A stretch of 64,000 bases of DNA from the NCBI GenBank assembly GCA_037501455.1, contig CM074860.1, positions 37,582,501-37,646,500 on the forward strand. The letters run 5' to 3'. Both the position numbers and the translations under genes were made by a program. This document shows, in pieces, positions 31,644-42,900 of this stretch; within the stretch, counting starts at the first letter, position 1; every line of letters begins with the position of its first letter. Below the pieces are notes generated by a model. It made no database searches, was not told the origin of the DNA, and worked only from the letters and a program-made list of their open reading frames with translations. This stretch comes from Lantana camara. Its lineage: Eukaryota; Streptophyta; Magnoliopsida; Lamiales; Verbenaceae.

Positions 31644-32596
31644 TGTAATGCCCCGATTTCCAGACAGTCAGGTACGCTCGACATGTGTGAGTTTCGAGCG
31701 TTAGGATTTTATTTTTATTATTTTCGTTTATTCAATTTATACATGTTACATTAAATTTATAAATTTCATCTCAACATGATTACGTGAGAATATGTGGAAA
31801 CGTGTCAACTTGCGAATTATTGTATAACTGGAATTCAATTGCTACGTGGAATAATTACCGAACATGATTTAGTTGTTGAATTGTCCTTAATTGATCATTT
31901 ATATAAATTAAAGGACCAAATTGCATGAAAACCTTTTGGACTAAATTGATCATTTTCCCAACTTGACATACTCAATTATATGAAATTATATCTTTAGAGG
32001 ATTTAATTGCAAAAACTATATCTCTTCAAGAGATATATCAATATATATATCTCTTCCACCATCTTCCTTTCATTTTTCATCAAAAATCATCATCCATCTT
32101 TGCTCTTTTCCACCGAGCCAAAAACCTCCAAGAAAGGAAGGAAAGAGTTCATCAATCTCATCAAGTTTTCCAAGAGAATTGGGAGTTGAAGCTCCATCTT
32201 CCATTTCTATTACCTTCTTCCATCTACTTCCATCTCAAGGTATATATATGAGCTCTTGATTATATTTCTTGAAGCTAGAGTTAGAAGTTAAGCTTGTTAA
32301 CTTGTGTTTAATTATTAAAAGCATGATGTTAAGCTTTAGACTTGAAATTCATGCATAAATTGTGGGGATCATGGAGTTATATGTTAAGTTAATGTATGAC
32401 CTTGATATGATGATTATGATGATTGGAGTATGATATGAGTGTTTAAGTTGAATTCTTTTGTGTTTTAGGTATGCTTGCATGTTTCCTTTATGAATTATGC
32501 AAGTAGGGATTGAATTATAAGTGATTGGGATGATTTCGAGCTTGGTTCGTAGCTCCCCTGTTCTTCATACTCTGTTTCTGTATCTTCCGCGTAACA

Positions 32597-32797
32597 GGAA
32601 CGACCCTTCCCGTTCCCTTTGTATTTGGGGAAAGGCCGTTCCCATATTTTGAATTGTGTGCATGGCGGCGAGGACGGGAACGGCCCTTCCCTTTTTGGCT
32701 TGTAAGCCGGAACGGCCATTCCCATCTTCGGGGAGCAACTTTGGGGAGCTCGGAACGACCCTTCCCATTTTGAACTAAGGGCCGGAACGGCCGTTCC
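32597..32797 (+). repeat. Hairpin array in E LTR (stem GGAA/TTCC)
   Basis: Inverted units include GGAA-CGACCC-TTCC (32597), GGGAA-CGGCCC-TTCCC (32676-32691), GGAA-CGGCCA-TTCC (32709-32722), GGAA-CGACCC-TTCC (about 32754) and the perfect GGAACGGCCGTTCC (32784-32797). It lies in the putative first intron. Confidence 0.7.
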
Positions 32798-33046
32798 CAG
32801 GCCTCTGGAGAGGCAGAAACATTGTGCATAAAAATGGAATTTTGGAGTTTGACTCCAATGGTTTATTTGACCCCAAATTGTTATTATATGATCAATTACA
32901 TGTCAAAACATGATATTTACATGCTACATTGTTCATTGCACGATGTCTCGTTACTTGATCACATCGTGCGTCTTATTTGGGTAAAATTCCTGAATTGTGG
33001 TCTCATGCACGTACATTGTCCCGTTTCTTGTCCAGTTACTCTCCAG

Positions 33047-33107
33047 GGTAGAGATTGTTGATCATGAGCACGTTCACGCACCCATGAGTCATCGTGTCAC
33101 CTGTCAG
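33047..33107 (+). other. Putative 61-nt mini-exon in E LTR
   Basis: Acceptor-like TACTCTCCAG/GG (33046) and donor-like CTGTCAG/GTGAGGTTT (33107/33108). The upstream block CGTGCGTCTTATTTGG is at about 32964-32980. Confidence 0.45.
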
Positions 33108-34244
33108 GTGAGGTTTAATTGCTAGTTATATAGAACCCGTATACCCCTTATGTGATCTTTCGGCCAAAAAGGTAATTATATCTATAATTCTGAATGAAAT
33201 CACTTATCATTTCAAGCAAGCCATGTTCATGAAAAGCAAACAAGCCATGTATCATGCATGTTTTAGGCGAGTAGCATGACCATTCACGTTGGGCCCGAGG
33301 ATAGTGGCTTGAGCCAACCGGGAAAGCAAGGGCTGATGGGTAACTCTCGCGCTATCCTCACCACATTGGGATGACCCCTGAATCCGCTAGGAGATTAGTG
33401 GAGGAAGGAGTTTCGGGCTTAGGGATTCATGTACCCTCTGCTCAACACGTCGTGGATGGTGAAGGCTAGCTACCTTCCCATCATTTGAGGGAGAAGGAGA
33501 ATGGGGACGGGTCCGACACCACGGATTGTCCTCTGGTTATTGCATGATTTTCATTCCATGAATATGTTACTTGATTACACTATCGCACGATTGCACGATA
33601 ACTGAATTGCATTAACACCTATTGATTAACAAAGCAAGCATGTTTCATGTACATTTGGAGTAAGGTTGGAGACCGCCCTCCCTCGCTGGTGCCATGTATT
33701 GAATGCATGAAAATGATCAAGTAATTACTATTGACAGTTGTATTCTGGGGCAAAGATAACATATTCTTGAACTTAACTTTTATCTTTTCTAAAACTTTAC
33801 CCGAGAATATAGCTTGCATGTTATCTGTGCAAATATTTATTTAAACCCCTCACTCGGTCTTCACAGACTGACGCCTCCACCTTTCAGGTTCTTGCAGGTG
33901 CGCGCTTTCTTGTAGTCGAGTCAAGCACGGTCCGTTCCATGTAATTATTATTGTTGCATTCGTATTTGCGGTCAATGTTATTGTTATATATTGTGAAGAT
34001 GATAATGTATTGATATGTGGAATTTGATAACTGTTGGTACTTATAAGTATTGACGATATAATGCTTTCGCTTTCAATTTTATGTCTTGATTTTATTTTAT
34101 TTTAAGTGTAGTCCCGCCTAGCTTATCGTTTTATTTGCATTGTCACCCGTTCGCTGTAGGTTAGTTCATGTACGGATTATCCATTTCGTATGTGGATCGA
34201 CCTATAGTGCGGGGTGTGGCATCTCCACGTGTAGGGGTGCTACA

Positions 34245-34753
34245 CTATTGGTGATTGGGAGAGCAACATTGAACACTAATTAAGCACTTGGTTACACCTT
34301 GAGAGAGGGTAATACAAATATAAGTGACTAGGTTGTAGAATTACACTTGCCAGACGAGTATCGTATAAACTCTTGATTATATGATTCATTACTTTTCCCC
34401 TGCCTGTTTAGTTTACTGAAGTTAATTCGTGTGTCTAAGCTATTACTTGTGTTTATTTCCAGCTAATTGTTAATTTCTGCTTTAGTAGATTATTAGATAA
34501 CAACAACAGTTACTTTTCGTTTGGTCTTTAGATTAGAGAAGGATATAGAGTAGTGATTGATTTCCCTTCCCTGTGGGTTCGATCCTATTGTAGATTATAA
34601 GCTAGTGTGAATTTGAGTTGGGTAGATTGAAGAACTTAAGTTAGAACTCACACCCTAGGCCTAAGCACACAAGATGTTTGATAAATTGTCCAAGTGAATT
34701 GTGATTGATTTTTTTCGTGCTTTGTCTTGCTATAATTGTTTAATTTAGGTACT
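34245..34753 (+). other. Leader region upstream of Athila-like fragment
   Basis: This stretch of about 500 bp is not part of any LTR seen here. It contains TTCCCTTCCCTGTGGGTTCG (about 34562-34581), a phrase I associate with the untranslated leaders of Athila/Tat-type gypsy elements (recalled, not searched). It runs directly into the ORF1-like fragment and is probably the internal region of an older element into which E and G inserted. Confidence 0.5.
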
Positions 34754-35372
34754 ATGGGTCGCACTAAGCTCTCAAGAGTTCCGGAACCCTTCACTACTTC
34801 ATCCCGGTTGGACCATCAACCGTTTAGATCGGTCAACATAACGGTGAATGCTTTAGGTAACCCTTTTCAAAGGAATTTGACAAGGAACATTGTGTCTACT
34901 AGATTCTTCAAGGACATGTGGATGGAGAAGTTTGCGGCTTAGGAAGAAGTGAAAAGATTGTTTGACAACATAGGTTGGTTACCATTCCTTTCTAGGAAGG
35001 ATATGACGTACGGAGAGATGACGGCAGCTTTGCTCACCACGATGAACTTCGATCCGGTGGACAACACCTTGACTTTTACTCTAGATGATATGGAAACTCG
35101 AGCATGGAATGTAAGACGGATAAGAGAGATTCTTCGTTTCCCAGCTAATGCCACTACTTCTTTGCCTACATGGACTGATGATCAGAGAGAGGGGGTATGG
35201 AGATCCTTTCCTTTGTGACAGGGTGTTCCTAGTTATTCCCCTCGATGCACACATGACAGCTATCTTGATTCATTGACTTGGGTACTAGTCCATAGGATTT
35301 TAGTCATGGGATTTTGTGCTAGATTTGGAAGAGATAGCCACATTACTGAGACTGAGTTGGGTATAATGTACA
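34754..35372 (+). pseudogene. Athila-type ORF1-like fragment, broken
   Basis: An ATG at 34754 opens a reading frame interrupted by in-frame stops at 34940-34942 (TAG) and 35216-35218 (TGA). The same frame keeps family-like text on both sides of each stop and is cut at 35372 by insertion of element G. Features resembling the ATHILA ORF-1 or plant retrotransposon gag-like family are a RFFKDMW stretch, an aromatic FDNIGWLPFL segment, a TY-x-EMTAALLTT-like segment, and a C-terminal part with VHRILV, ARFGRDSHIT and TELGIMY. I recognise the pattern from memory, so the family name is tentative. It is a remnant with no intact product, and it is the only protein-like sequence in the window. Confidence 0.6.
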
Positions 35373-35488
35373 TGTAACACCCGAGCGTAAGGTGTCACAT
35401 CCCCCGCACCGAGACCCGACCCGAATATGAAATGAACGATCCATACCCGAGCTAAATCACGGCGAACGGGGACAAACACACACTCTAT

Positions 35489-35761
35489 GCTAGGCGGGAC
35501 TAACCCTTGAACCATAAAATCAGAATTACACATTAAAGCGGAAGCAATAAACGAACAAAGCATATCATATATATACACCATGAGCATCCAAGCTCCAAAA
35601 TATAATTCATATACATCAATGCAAGCCATCACGGCCCAAAACATGTGTACGCTCCAATATAATATACATATACAATAATCAAAAGTGTGAGATGCAAGTG
35701 TAAGACCAAAATACAGAGCTAGAGACGAATGCAAGACCTAGGACTCGTATTCCCGCCTAGC
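35489..35761 (-). ncRNA. Long-range stem arms of G LTR
   Basis: On the minus strand GCTAGGCGGGA (35761-35751) pairs with TCCCGCCTAGC (35499-35489), a perfect 11-bp helix. Confidence 0.65.
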
Positions 35762-36516
35762 TCTCTCGACACCTGCACCAAACAGCTGAAACCCAAACGG
35801 GTTCAGTCCAAAAGGGACTGGTGGGTATAAAACATTGGCGTAAATATAATATATAACTAAATTTAAACAATCACGTGCAGATTATAATCCCAAGCGAGGT
35901 TTTAGAAACGGTTCCCAAGTAGGAAAAATAGAGAAATCATCGGAAGGGATTATAAAGATCAATTTTACAATAGGTCATTAGTGGCCCGGCGAGTGGGCGT
36001 GCATTAACTCCAACCAACACCACGTGTGATTCAACAATCATTCCTTCATTAAGTCTTTCATGCATATCATTCTTTTGTGCACAATCAATCGATTCTATTC
36101 AATCGGTCATATACACCTTCTTCCTCCGGGTTGATGGCCGGGTGATCGGCCCGAACCATCCATTCATTGACCAAAAGGGGAACATGACTCCCCAGATGGC
36201 ACTCAGCTCCCTTTCCCCGCCAATCTCCTGATGAGGTCCGGTACCGCCGTTCAATAGTGGGACTAGTCTGACGGTTTACCGTCAGCCCTTGACTCCTCGG
36301 GTCCCCACTCACACCAAGCCCCTGGGCCCCATTCTGTGCATTCATTCATTCATTTCTCGCCAAAACATTTGGTAGGTTCAAGAAATAAGAGCTTTACGTT
36401 TGCAATCATTTACTCGATAAAAGACTCAATATATATATATCGTATTACTTTGGCTTAAAGCTTTTCCCATAGGGAGATATATCGGGTCGTTTTATCTAAG
36501 TAGAAGAGAAACCCAC

Positions 36517-36581
36517 CTTGTAATGACAAAAGAAGATACGAAAGCCTCAAGGATTGGCCTCGTCTCCCACGGGATCAAAAT
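36517..36581 (-). other. Putative 65-nt mini-exon in G LTR
   Basis: Minus strand: acceptor-like TTGCGCAG/A (exon starts 36581) and donor-like ACAAG/GTGGGTTTC (exon ends 36517). The donor matches that of A closely. Confidence 0.45.
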
Positions 36582-37161
36582 CTGCGCAAGAAAGTTAAAG
36601 TGAGACTCAAAATGACCAATTAAGACGCTCGGCCATGAAATGATCATGATATGAATGCATAAAAGATCATATTATCTCATAAAAATGTTCATGTGTACTA
36701 TTAAGAAATTTAATTCATATAATCCAGTCATTCCATCATTCATTCACGTTCGTTCAAATCATAATTCACATTTTCAATCAACTTAATTCAAGAATTTCAA
36801 TTAAATCTTAGCATAAAGTAAATCACATATAAAATTAGGAATTCGATAATTACATACATTCAATCACATTTACAATTAGAAAATAAACAAGTAAATACAT
36901 TCAATTAAATTTAGGAATTTAAATAAAACATGAAATAAATAACAATTAAATTCTAAAGTTTAAACAAATTAAACCATAATATATATATATATATATATCA
37001 TTATTTAACTTAATATTAATATATATATAGATATATATTTATACATATATATATACACGTATTGCATGAAAATCATGCATGCAATATTAAGATGAAACTT
37101 TACATTTAATCCATGCATGCACTCAACACTTAAATCATAATTTACGCATGAATTGCCATGC

Positions 37162-37166
<5 letters not shown>

Positions 37167-37210
<44 letters not shown>
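37167..37210. repeat. (AT)n microsatellite in G LTR
   Basis: An AT run of about 44 bp. The homologous run in the other G LTR (about 62082-62098) is much shorter, so it has changed length since insertion. Confidence 0.93.
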
Positions 37211-37211
<1 letters not shown>

Positions 37212-37302
37212 GTCCACTTCATGCATGCAAGTAAAGAAAGGAAAGATTAGGATTACACTATAATCATGCACAGCCAAGCTCAACTGGAAATTTCAGAAAA
37301 AC

Positions 37303-37461
37303 AGGGGGTCGAGGCCGCGACCCATTTTCTTCATGAAATGGTAGCGGCCACTACCCTTAATTTCCAGCATTTTTCTCCAATTTTAGAATACGAGAGCGGC
37401 GGACTGTTGGGTCGCGGGCGCGACCCAATTTACAGGCAACCAAGGTCGCGGGCGCGACCTG
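37303..37461 (-). repeat. Hairpin array in G LTR (stem GGGTCGC)
   Basis: Plus-strand reading: GGGTCG-AGGCCG-CGACCC (about 37306-37323), GGTAG-CGGCCA-CTACC (37340-37355), TTGGGTCGC-GGGC-GCGACCCAA (37407-37428) and AGGTCGC-GGGC-GCGACCT (37444-37461). On the element's own strand the last two loops read GCCC. In the other LTR the second unit is the perfect GGTAGCGGCCGCTACC (about 62227). Confidence 0.75.
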
Positions 37462-38274
37462 CACGACAGCAACAAAAACGACGCAGCAGCCAAGCGAAAC
37501 AGAGCAGAACCAAATCCAATTTTCTCCCAACAAGATCAGGCAAGTATGGACATGAAATAGACAACAAAACTCAACAAAAACAAGCCTCAAACTCTCCTCA
37601 AAGCAGCAGCAGAAACTGAGGCAGGCAACGCAGCGAAAAACAGAGCAACACAACAACCTTCAATATCTCATTAATGATAGCTCATGAATACTTCAACTAC
37701 CAGCTAAAACATTACCATAAACGCCAAGAAGAGATCAAGACAATCATTTTCAAGCTTGGAATCATCAAAAAAGCTCAAGGATTGAAAGAGATCAACCAAA
37801 CTCAAACCTAAATCTATATATATCCATTTCTGCCCAAAAGCTCACGAAATCATGCTCAAATTTAGGGATGAATGAATGAAAATGACTCATAATGGATGTA
37901 CATAACATAACCAAGCTTACCTCGTGGATTAATGGAGGTTTGGAAGAGATTTGAGCTTGAATCTCAAGAGGTTTGCTTGGGCTACGGGATTTCTGGAAAA
38001 CAGGGGAAAGAGGGCTGAATTTCTCTAAGTAAGAGAGACTATTTCGGTTGGGGAGGATAATGATCAGCTAGATGGTTGATTTAGGGTCTCATAGGTTCAA
38101 ACCATGGTTAATTTGGTCAAGTATGGTAAGAGATATGGCTATTTTGGTGAAATGTGGCAGTTTTGGCGCCGTGTAGGTTTTTCGGTTGGATTTCGGAGGT
38201 TCAAATGATTCGGGAAAAATATGTGGCTAAGTTTACTAAACTCGAATTTTCGTTGAGAGTTCAGCGAAGTTGAC

Positions 38275-38294
38275 GAAACTCGAATCCGAGTTTC
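38275..38294 (-). repeat. Perfect palindrome in G LTR
   Basis: GAAACTCG-AATC-CGAGTTTC on the plus strand: an 8-bp stem with a 4-nt spacer. It is the positional equivalent of those in A and C. Confidence 0.7.
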
Positions 38295-38875
38295 CTAGCT
38301 CAAGATATTAAATTCGGAACCAAGGGTGCGCTAAGTGCTCGTTAGCCCCCGACTTGGTTCCACGATTCAAATTTAATTCGTTAACATGTCAAATGAATTC
38401 GAAACATAAACAGAGAATATAAGAATGTTCATAACACACATATTTACGCCATATTACAATTGCACGATATTTCGATATCATTTCATATAAGAACGATGCA
38501 CATTTTCAACGAATTCATGAATTAACCAAATAAATGAAATCAAATTCAAACATATATATCCTGGTCAACGATTCAATTTGAATAAATTAATTAATATGAT
38601 TAAACATGATTAATTAACATAATACTTAATTAACCTTAATCATTAAATTAACCAACAATTAATGAATTATAAATACATATATATTTATATATATATATAT
38701 ATATTTAAAATACAATTTATTTTAAAATAACATTGAATTGAAATAAATTATAATAAAATAAAATAATAACCATTTATAATAAAATTAAATATCAAACACG
38801 TAAAGACAATTATTTTACGCAAATTTGTAAACACATACATCATACCTTTACATCTGAAAAGTCGGGGCGTCACAA

Positions 38876-38909
38876 CCTCTCCCCCTTAAAAGAATCCGTC
38901 CTCGGATTC
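38876..38909 (-). other. Polypurine tract and pre-PPT hairpin of element G
   Basis: Minus strand: hairpin GAATCC-GAGGAC-GGATTC (38909-38892), then the purine run from CTTTTAAGGGGGAGAGG (38890-38876), abutting the 3' LTR. Confidence 0.85.
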
Positions 38910-38935
38910 ACTATCTGCCTGAAACAATTAATGAA

Positions 38936-39101
38936 GGAACCCCGTTCCTCACAAACAACAAGGAGAGAATCCCCGTCTCTCAAACAACAATGAGAGAACC
39001 CCGTCTCTCAAGAGCAACAAAAAGAGAACCCCATCTCTTAAAAACAACAAAGAGAGAACCCCGTCTCTTAAAAGCAACAACAAGAGAACCCCGTCTCTCG
39101 C
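38936..39101 (-). repeat. GAGAGA hairpin array of element G
   Basis: About six inverted units, written on the plus strand as GAGAGAACCCCGTCTCTC and variants. They include AAGAGAACCCCATCTCTT and GAGAGAATCCCCGTCTCTC, spaced about 30 bp and separated by CAACAA-rich text. Confidence 0.85.
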
Positions 39102-39902
39102 CAACAGGTAACGAAGTTCAAAATACAAAATATAACCACAACAAAGAACAACATCAAGGAGAAAACATCAAAATATCCAATTACGGCAACTTAGTCAAAA
39201 TAATCACATAAAGCCAGAGAACAATCATCATTTACTTACATCCAATATCGATTGTACAAACATAATTAATAAATCAAAGAGTCAAAGCGCAAATTAGAAA
39301 AATTATTTAAATTAACAATGCAAGTATGCGTATGCCATGGATGTCCGAGGTACCGTTCACCGTGGAAATGAATTTGAAGCTAAAGCCTTCATGGTCCCAA
39401 GGTATGGTCTGAACCCAAAAGCTAGCTCGACTCATGGCATGTCTTTAATATCTCCAATGTATCCACCTTCTTCCATTTCTCGGTTATACGTTAACCCTGA
39501 TCCAATCAACCTGCCCTTCCAAAACTAGTTTTTACCTTACATCTTCAGATTTTGGACCGGTCTTCTTCACGGTTCATGTCTCCTTCTATAATTTAGTGAA
39601 ACCTCTGAAATTCAATAACCTTTTTGATTAATAAACACAGCCTTCTTAACAAGTTCTTTCCAAACCGGATTGTGATTATCGGTTCCCAAAATTTGGACTA
39701 ATCTCTTCGTGGATCGTTTCCTCATCCCTTCATCCTCTTAAAGCCATTAAGCATTCATTAGATTTCGGTCCATTCCAAATTTCTAATCGAGGGGAAACTT
39801 CCTTGATACTTCTTAAGATTCAATTCAAGTCCTTCCAAAGTTATTTCTTTCTGATTCCTTTCTGCTCAATTCCTTCTAACTTGTTATGGAAAAACAACTA
39901 GC

Positions 39903-39907
39903 AATGC
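39903..39907. repeat. Target site duplication of F (left)
   Basis: AATGC before TGTGACGCC, repeated at 57952-57956. Confidence 0.93.
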
Positions 39908-42900
39908 TGTGACGCCCCGTTTTCTCGAAGGGCGTTCTTACGACATCAACAAGTAAGTCTCTACACTTATGTGTGTTTAATTTAAGAGTTCTTGAATTAT
40001 GTGATTTAATGTAAATCCAATTTCATATGTGTTCATTCGAATTATTCTAAGATTAATTGTCAAACTTGATTAATTACGCGCATATTTAACCCTAACTGTC
40101 TAATTTGATTTAATTCAAATTCATTCCATGAAATAATTGTCAAGTTGATTTTTAAATCCATCAAGTTACTTAACTTGTTTAATTTCGGTTTACTTGTATT
40201 CCTTGAGATTAATTGTCAATCATGTGTTTACAAAGTGCCGTTAAATTATACGAAAAGTTTCTAAAATTAAATTGAATTAAACTCAAATTGGTAAATCTCT
40301 ATTTCATTTTAATTTATAAATTTATGCGGAGCTTGAATGTTTAGTCGTAACTTTACCGATTTTATCTACGATTATTTGTACGCGATATTACTCTTTGTTA
40401 CGCGATAAGGATACCCGGTTGTATATACCTTGTGCACAAGACACATTTCTCCCAATCCCTTTTCTCTCCCTCTCTCTCCTCTCTCACTCTCTCTCATTCC
40501 CGCGGGTCACTATTAACTCGATCGTTTCTCGACGGAATTCAACAAACGAATAGTCCATTTCGATTATCTCGGCGAGACCGACGCAAGAGTACCAATTTCA
40601 CGGCCTAACGACGAACGGTGGTGGAGTTATCACCGGATTTCAGTAGCAGCGGCGGAGGTGTCAGACCGTCGCCACTTCGTCGGCCTTTCGTGGCGGTTTC
40701 CGGCCACCTCCTTGATGCACGCGCCCCATGCCCAGATAGAGGACTTCCAGGCACTTCGTTTGACGTCAGCGGCGAGGCCATCGGATCAGCGATGGCGCCG
40801 CCGGCGCCGCCCAAAGCTCGCGGCGGCAGCGCGAGTTACTGTAGCGGCAGCGGCAGAAACTTCGGCGGCCAACGGGGGCCTTTTTCGGCCATATTTTGGT
40901 CTCGGGCTCTTCACAAAAGTTGTTTGGAACGACGAGAACTAGTGGCCTGTGATCAGGCGACTCCAGATTCGGTGGTTTGGCGGCGGATCGGCGGCGGCAA
41001 AGTGGCGGTGCAACGGCGGCACTAGCTCCGAGGATTTTTCCGGAAAGCTACCTTGGGGCCCTCGAAGAGCTCGTCACGGGTAAGACAACACCTCTTTCGG
41101 ATCGCATTTTGGTTCACCGATTTGGAAGTAATTTGAGTTTGAAGATTTAGGGTTTTCGATTTCTTAGATTTCAGATCTAGGACAATCGGCTTGGAATTTC
41201 TAGAAATTGATCGAGGATTCGGAACGGGCACGAAGACTTCATTCAGGACTGATTTTTTGGGATTTTTCCGGCGACTTTTGACGGCGGCCCGGTGGCGGCC
41301 CGGCGACTTTCCGGTGGCTCCGGCGGCGGCACTCCGGCGAATTTCAGACAGAATGTTCGCCTCGTTGTGGTGAGTTCAATGCCACTTTCCGTTCGTTAAT
41401 CGGACACTCTATCTATTTATTATGAATTATTTTGCGTAATTGTGATTATTTGAATTAATTGTTTTAAGTGCAAATAAATTGGTTATTGTTGGTTTGTTGA
41501 TCGAGATGTATTCCAATCGTATATGAAAACATGTATTGAATGGATTGTGATATGAATGAATGTTTCGATTTACAATTTGAATCCCGATGTGATGAATTTA
41601 TGCTATGTGTTTAGATATGAAGGGGTGTTAGTGTAATATTTAGAAACTAATCTTTTATGTGACTAAATGAACTTGAATGATATTTTAGAAGAACGAAAAT
41701 GTTGTGATTTCTCTATATGAATTTGAGACGTTCTCAATATTATGTTTATTGTAAATTGTGTTTCAAATGTAAATTTAGATACATGAAAGATGCTTGAACA
41801 ACTTGAGATTTGATGCATGATAGGAGTTAGAATTGTAATATCTTGATTTACTCTTACTACTTGAAAATGGTATATTATGAATTATGATAAATTGATAATT
41901 GTAATGCTTGTAAATAATTAATTCCTAGTTGAATAATTGTATAAACACTTTAAAGGAACAATTATGCTTAGTAATCAACTTAGGGGATGTAAGTGTAATA
42001 TTTATGAAACTATGTATGTGACTTGAGCTTGTGTACCAAACATGTTGTGAAGTTGTAAAGTATGATCTCAAGTGAATTAAATGCACTCTTTATTTGTATC
42101 AAGCATGCCATCTACGTACAACAACCTTGTATGTTTATATGATCAAGTTACTCTTACTTATGCACTTTATAACTCGACATGAACTTGATGCTTAATTCTA
42201 ATATTATAATTGAACCCTGTGACATTGGATGATTTAATATGCATTTCGTGAATACATTGACTTCCTAAATTGATCTTGCATCTTTGGATATGGAATTGCA
42301 TGATGGTTGCTTGTAAATATGATCTTGTTGAGCATTGATATGCCTTGATTGATCACGACACCTTATCCAAGCACAACATGAACACTTATGCATAACCACG
42401 ATCATGTTGAGCAACGCCGTGCGTCTTGTTTGGTTCATATAGAGTCTAAGTCTGGGCTTCTGTATGTCTTGTCACAGAGTTTGGTAGTGCCGGTGGGCCC
42501 GAGGCTTAGAGTGTTTGGCCCTTCACACTCTCAGACTCTACTTTCAAGAGGTGAGGTTTAGGATTTTGTATAGTTATGCGACCTATGGCCTTTACATGCT
42601 GATTTCTACCCCTGCATGCGAGTATACCTTACAATAGTTATGTATGTGTTGAATATGATATTTTTATGATCTTATGCTTGCACTTCTCCGTGGGCGGGCT
42701 ATCCCTGCAGCGTGGGAATGTAAGTGTGTGAGTCCTGCGTGGGCGGGCTATCCCTGCAGCGTAGGCATATATATAAAAACCAGTTTTTGAAGCATGTGCA
42801 AGCTATTTTGGAAAAACAGTTGTGTTGTGATTATGTAGCGAGTTGGCCATGAAATATTGGCATCTGTATGTATGTATGTATGTATGTGGATCCGAGGAGC

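Larger units (their letters stand above)
1..34244 (+). mobile_element. Element E: long-LTR retrotransposon, disrupted by nested insertions
   Basis: E is inferred from a partial left LTR (1-592), a 770-bp internal 3' remnant with polypurine tract (30874-31643) and a complete right LTR (31644-34244, TGTAATGCCCC...GGGTGCTACA). The left LTR is broken at 592 by element B, and element C ends at 30873 inside E's internal region. The rest of E's left LTR, its primer-binding site and its 5' internal region are missing. The simplest reading is that B entered the left LTR, C entered the interior, and a deletion between B's right LTR and C's left LTR removed the sequence between them. The outer left boundary is outside the window. 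No coding capacity is seen. Confidence 0.7.
31644..34244 (+). repeat. Element E right LTR
   Basis: A 2601-bp LTR, TGTAATGCCCCG...GGGGTGCTACA. It contains a leader-like segment (about 32040-32235), donor CTCAAG/GTATATAT (32239/32240), hairpin array (32597-32797), mini-exon, conserved GGGCCC block (about 33290) and acceptor (33887). Compared with the left copy it has lost about 25 bp after GTGCGCGCT (near 33905), removing the 5' arm of the long-range stem. The 3' arm TCCCGCCTAGC remains at 34112-34122. Confidence 0.9.
35373..38874 (-). repeat. Element G 3' LTR (left copy)
   Basis: A 3502-bp LTR in minus orientation. On the minus strand it holds a palindrome (38294-38275), donor ACGAG/GTAAGCTTGG (about 37921), a hairpin array (37461-37303), the GAGCGTC...GAGTCTC block (36632-36602), mini-exon (36581-36517), a GGGCCC block at about 36330, the hairpin CAGTC-CCTTTTG-GACTG near 35820, an acceptor TTGGTGCAG/GT (about 35774) and stem arms. 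AT-rich microsatellites occur at 36978-36998 and 37167-37210. Confidence 0.92.

Noticed and set aside
42693..42765. Duplicated GGGCGGGCTATCCCTGCAGC phrase as a regulatory array
   Set aside because: Two copies only, present in all three F LTRs but in no other family. It is probably a simple local duplication.
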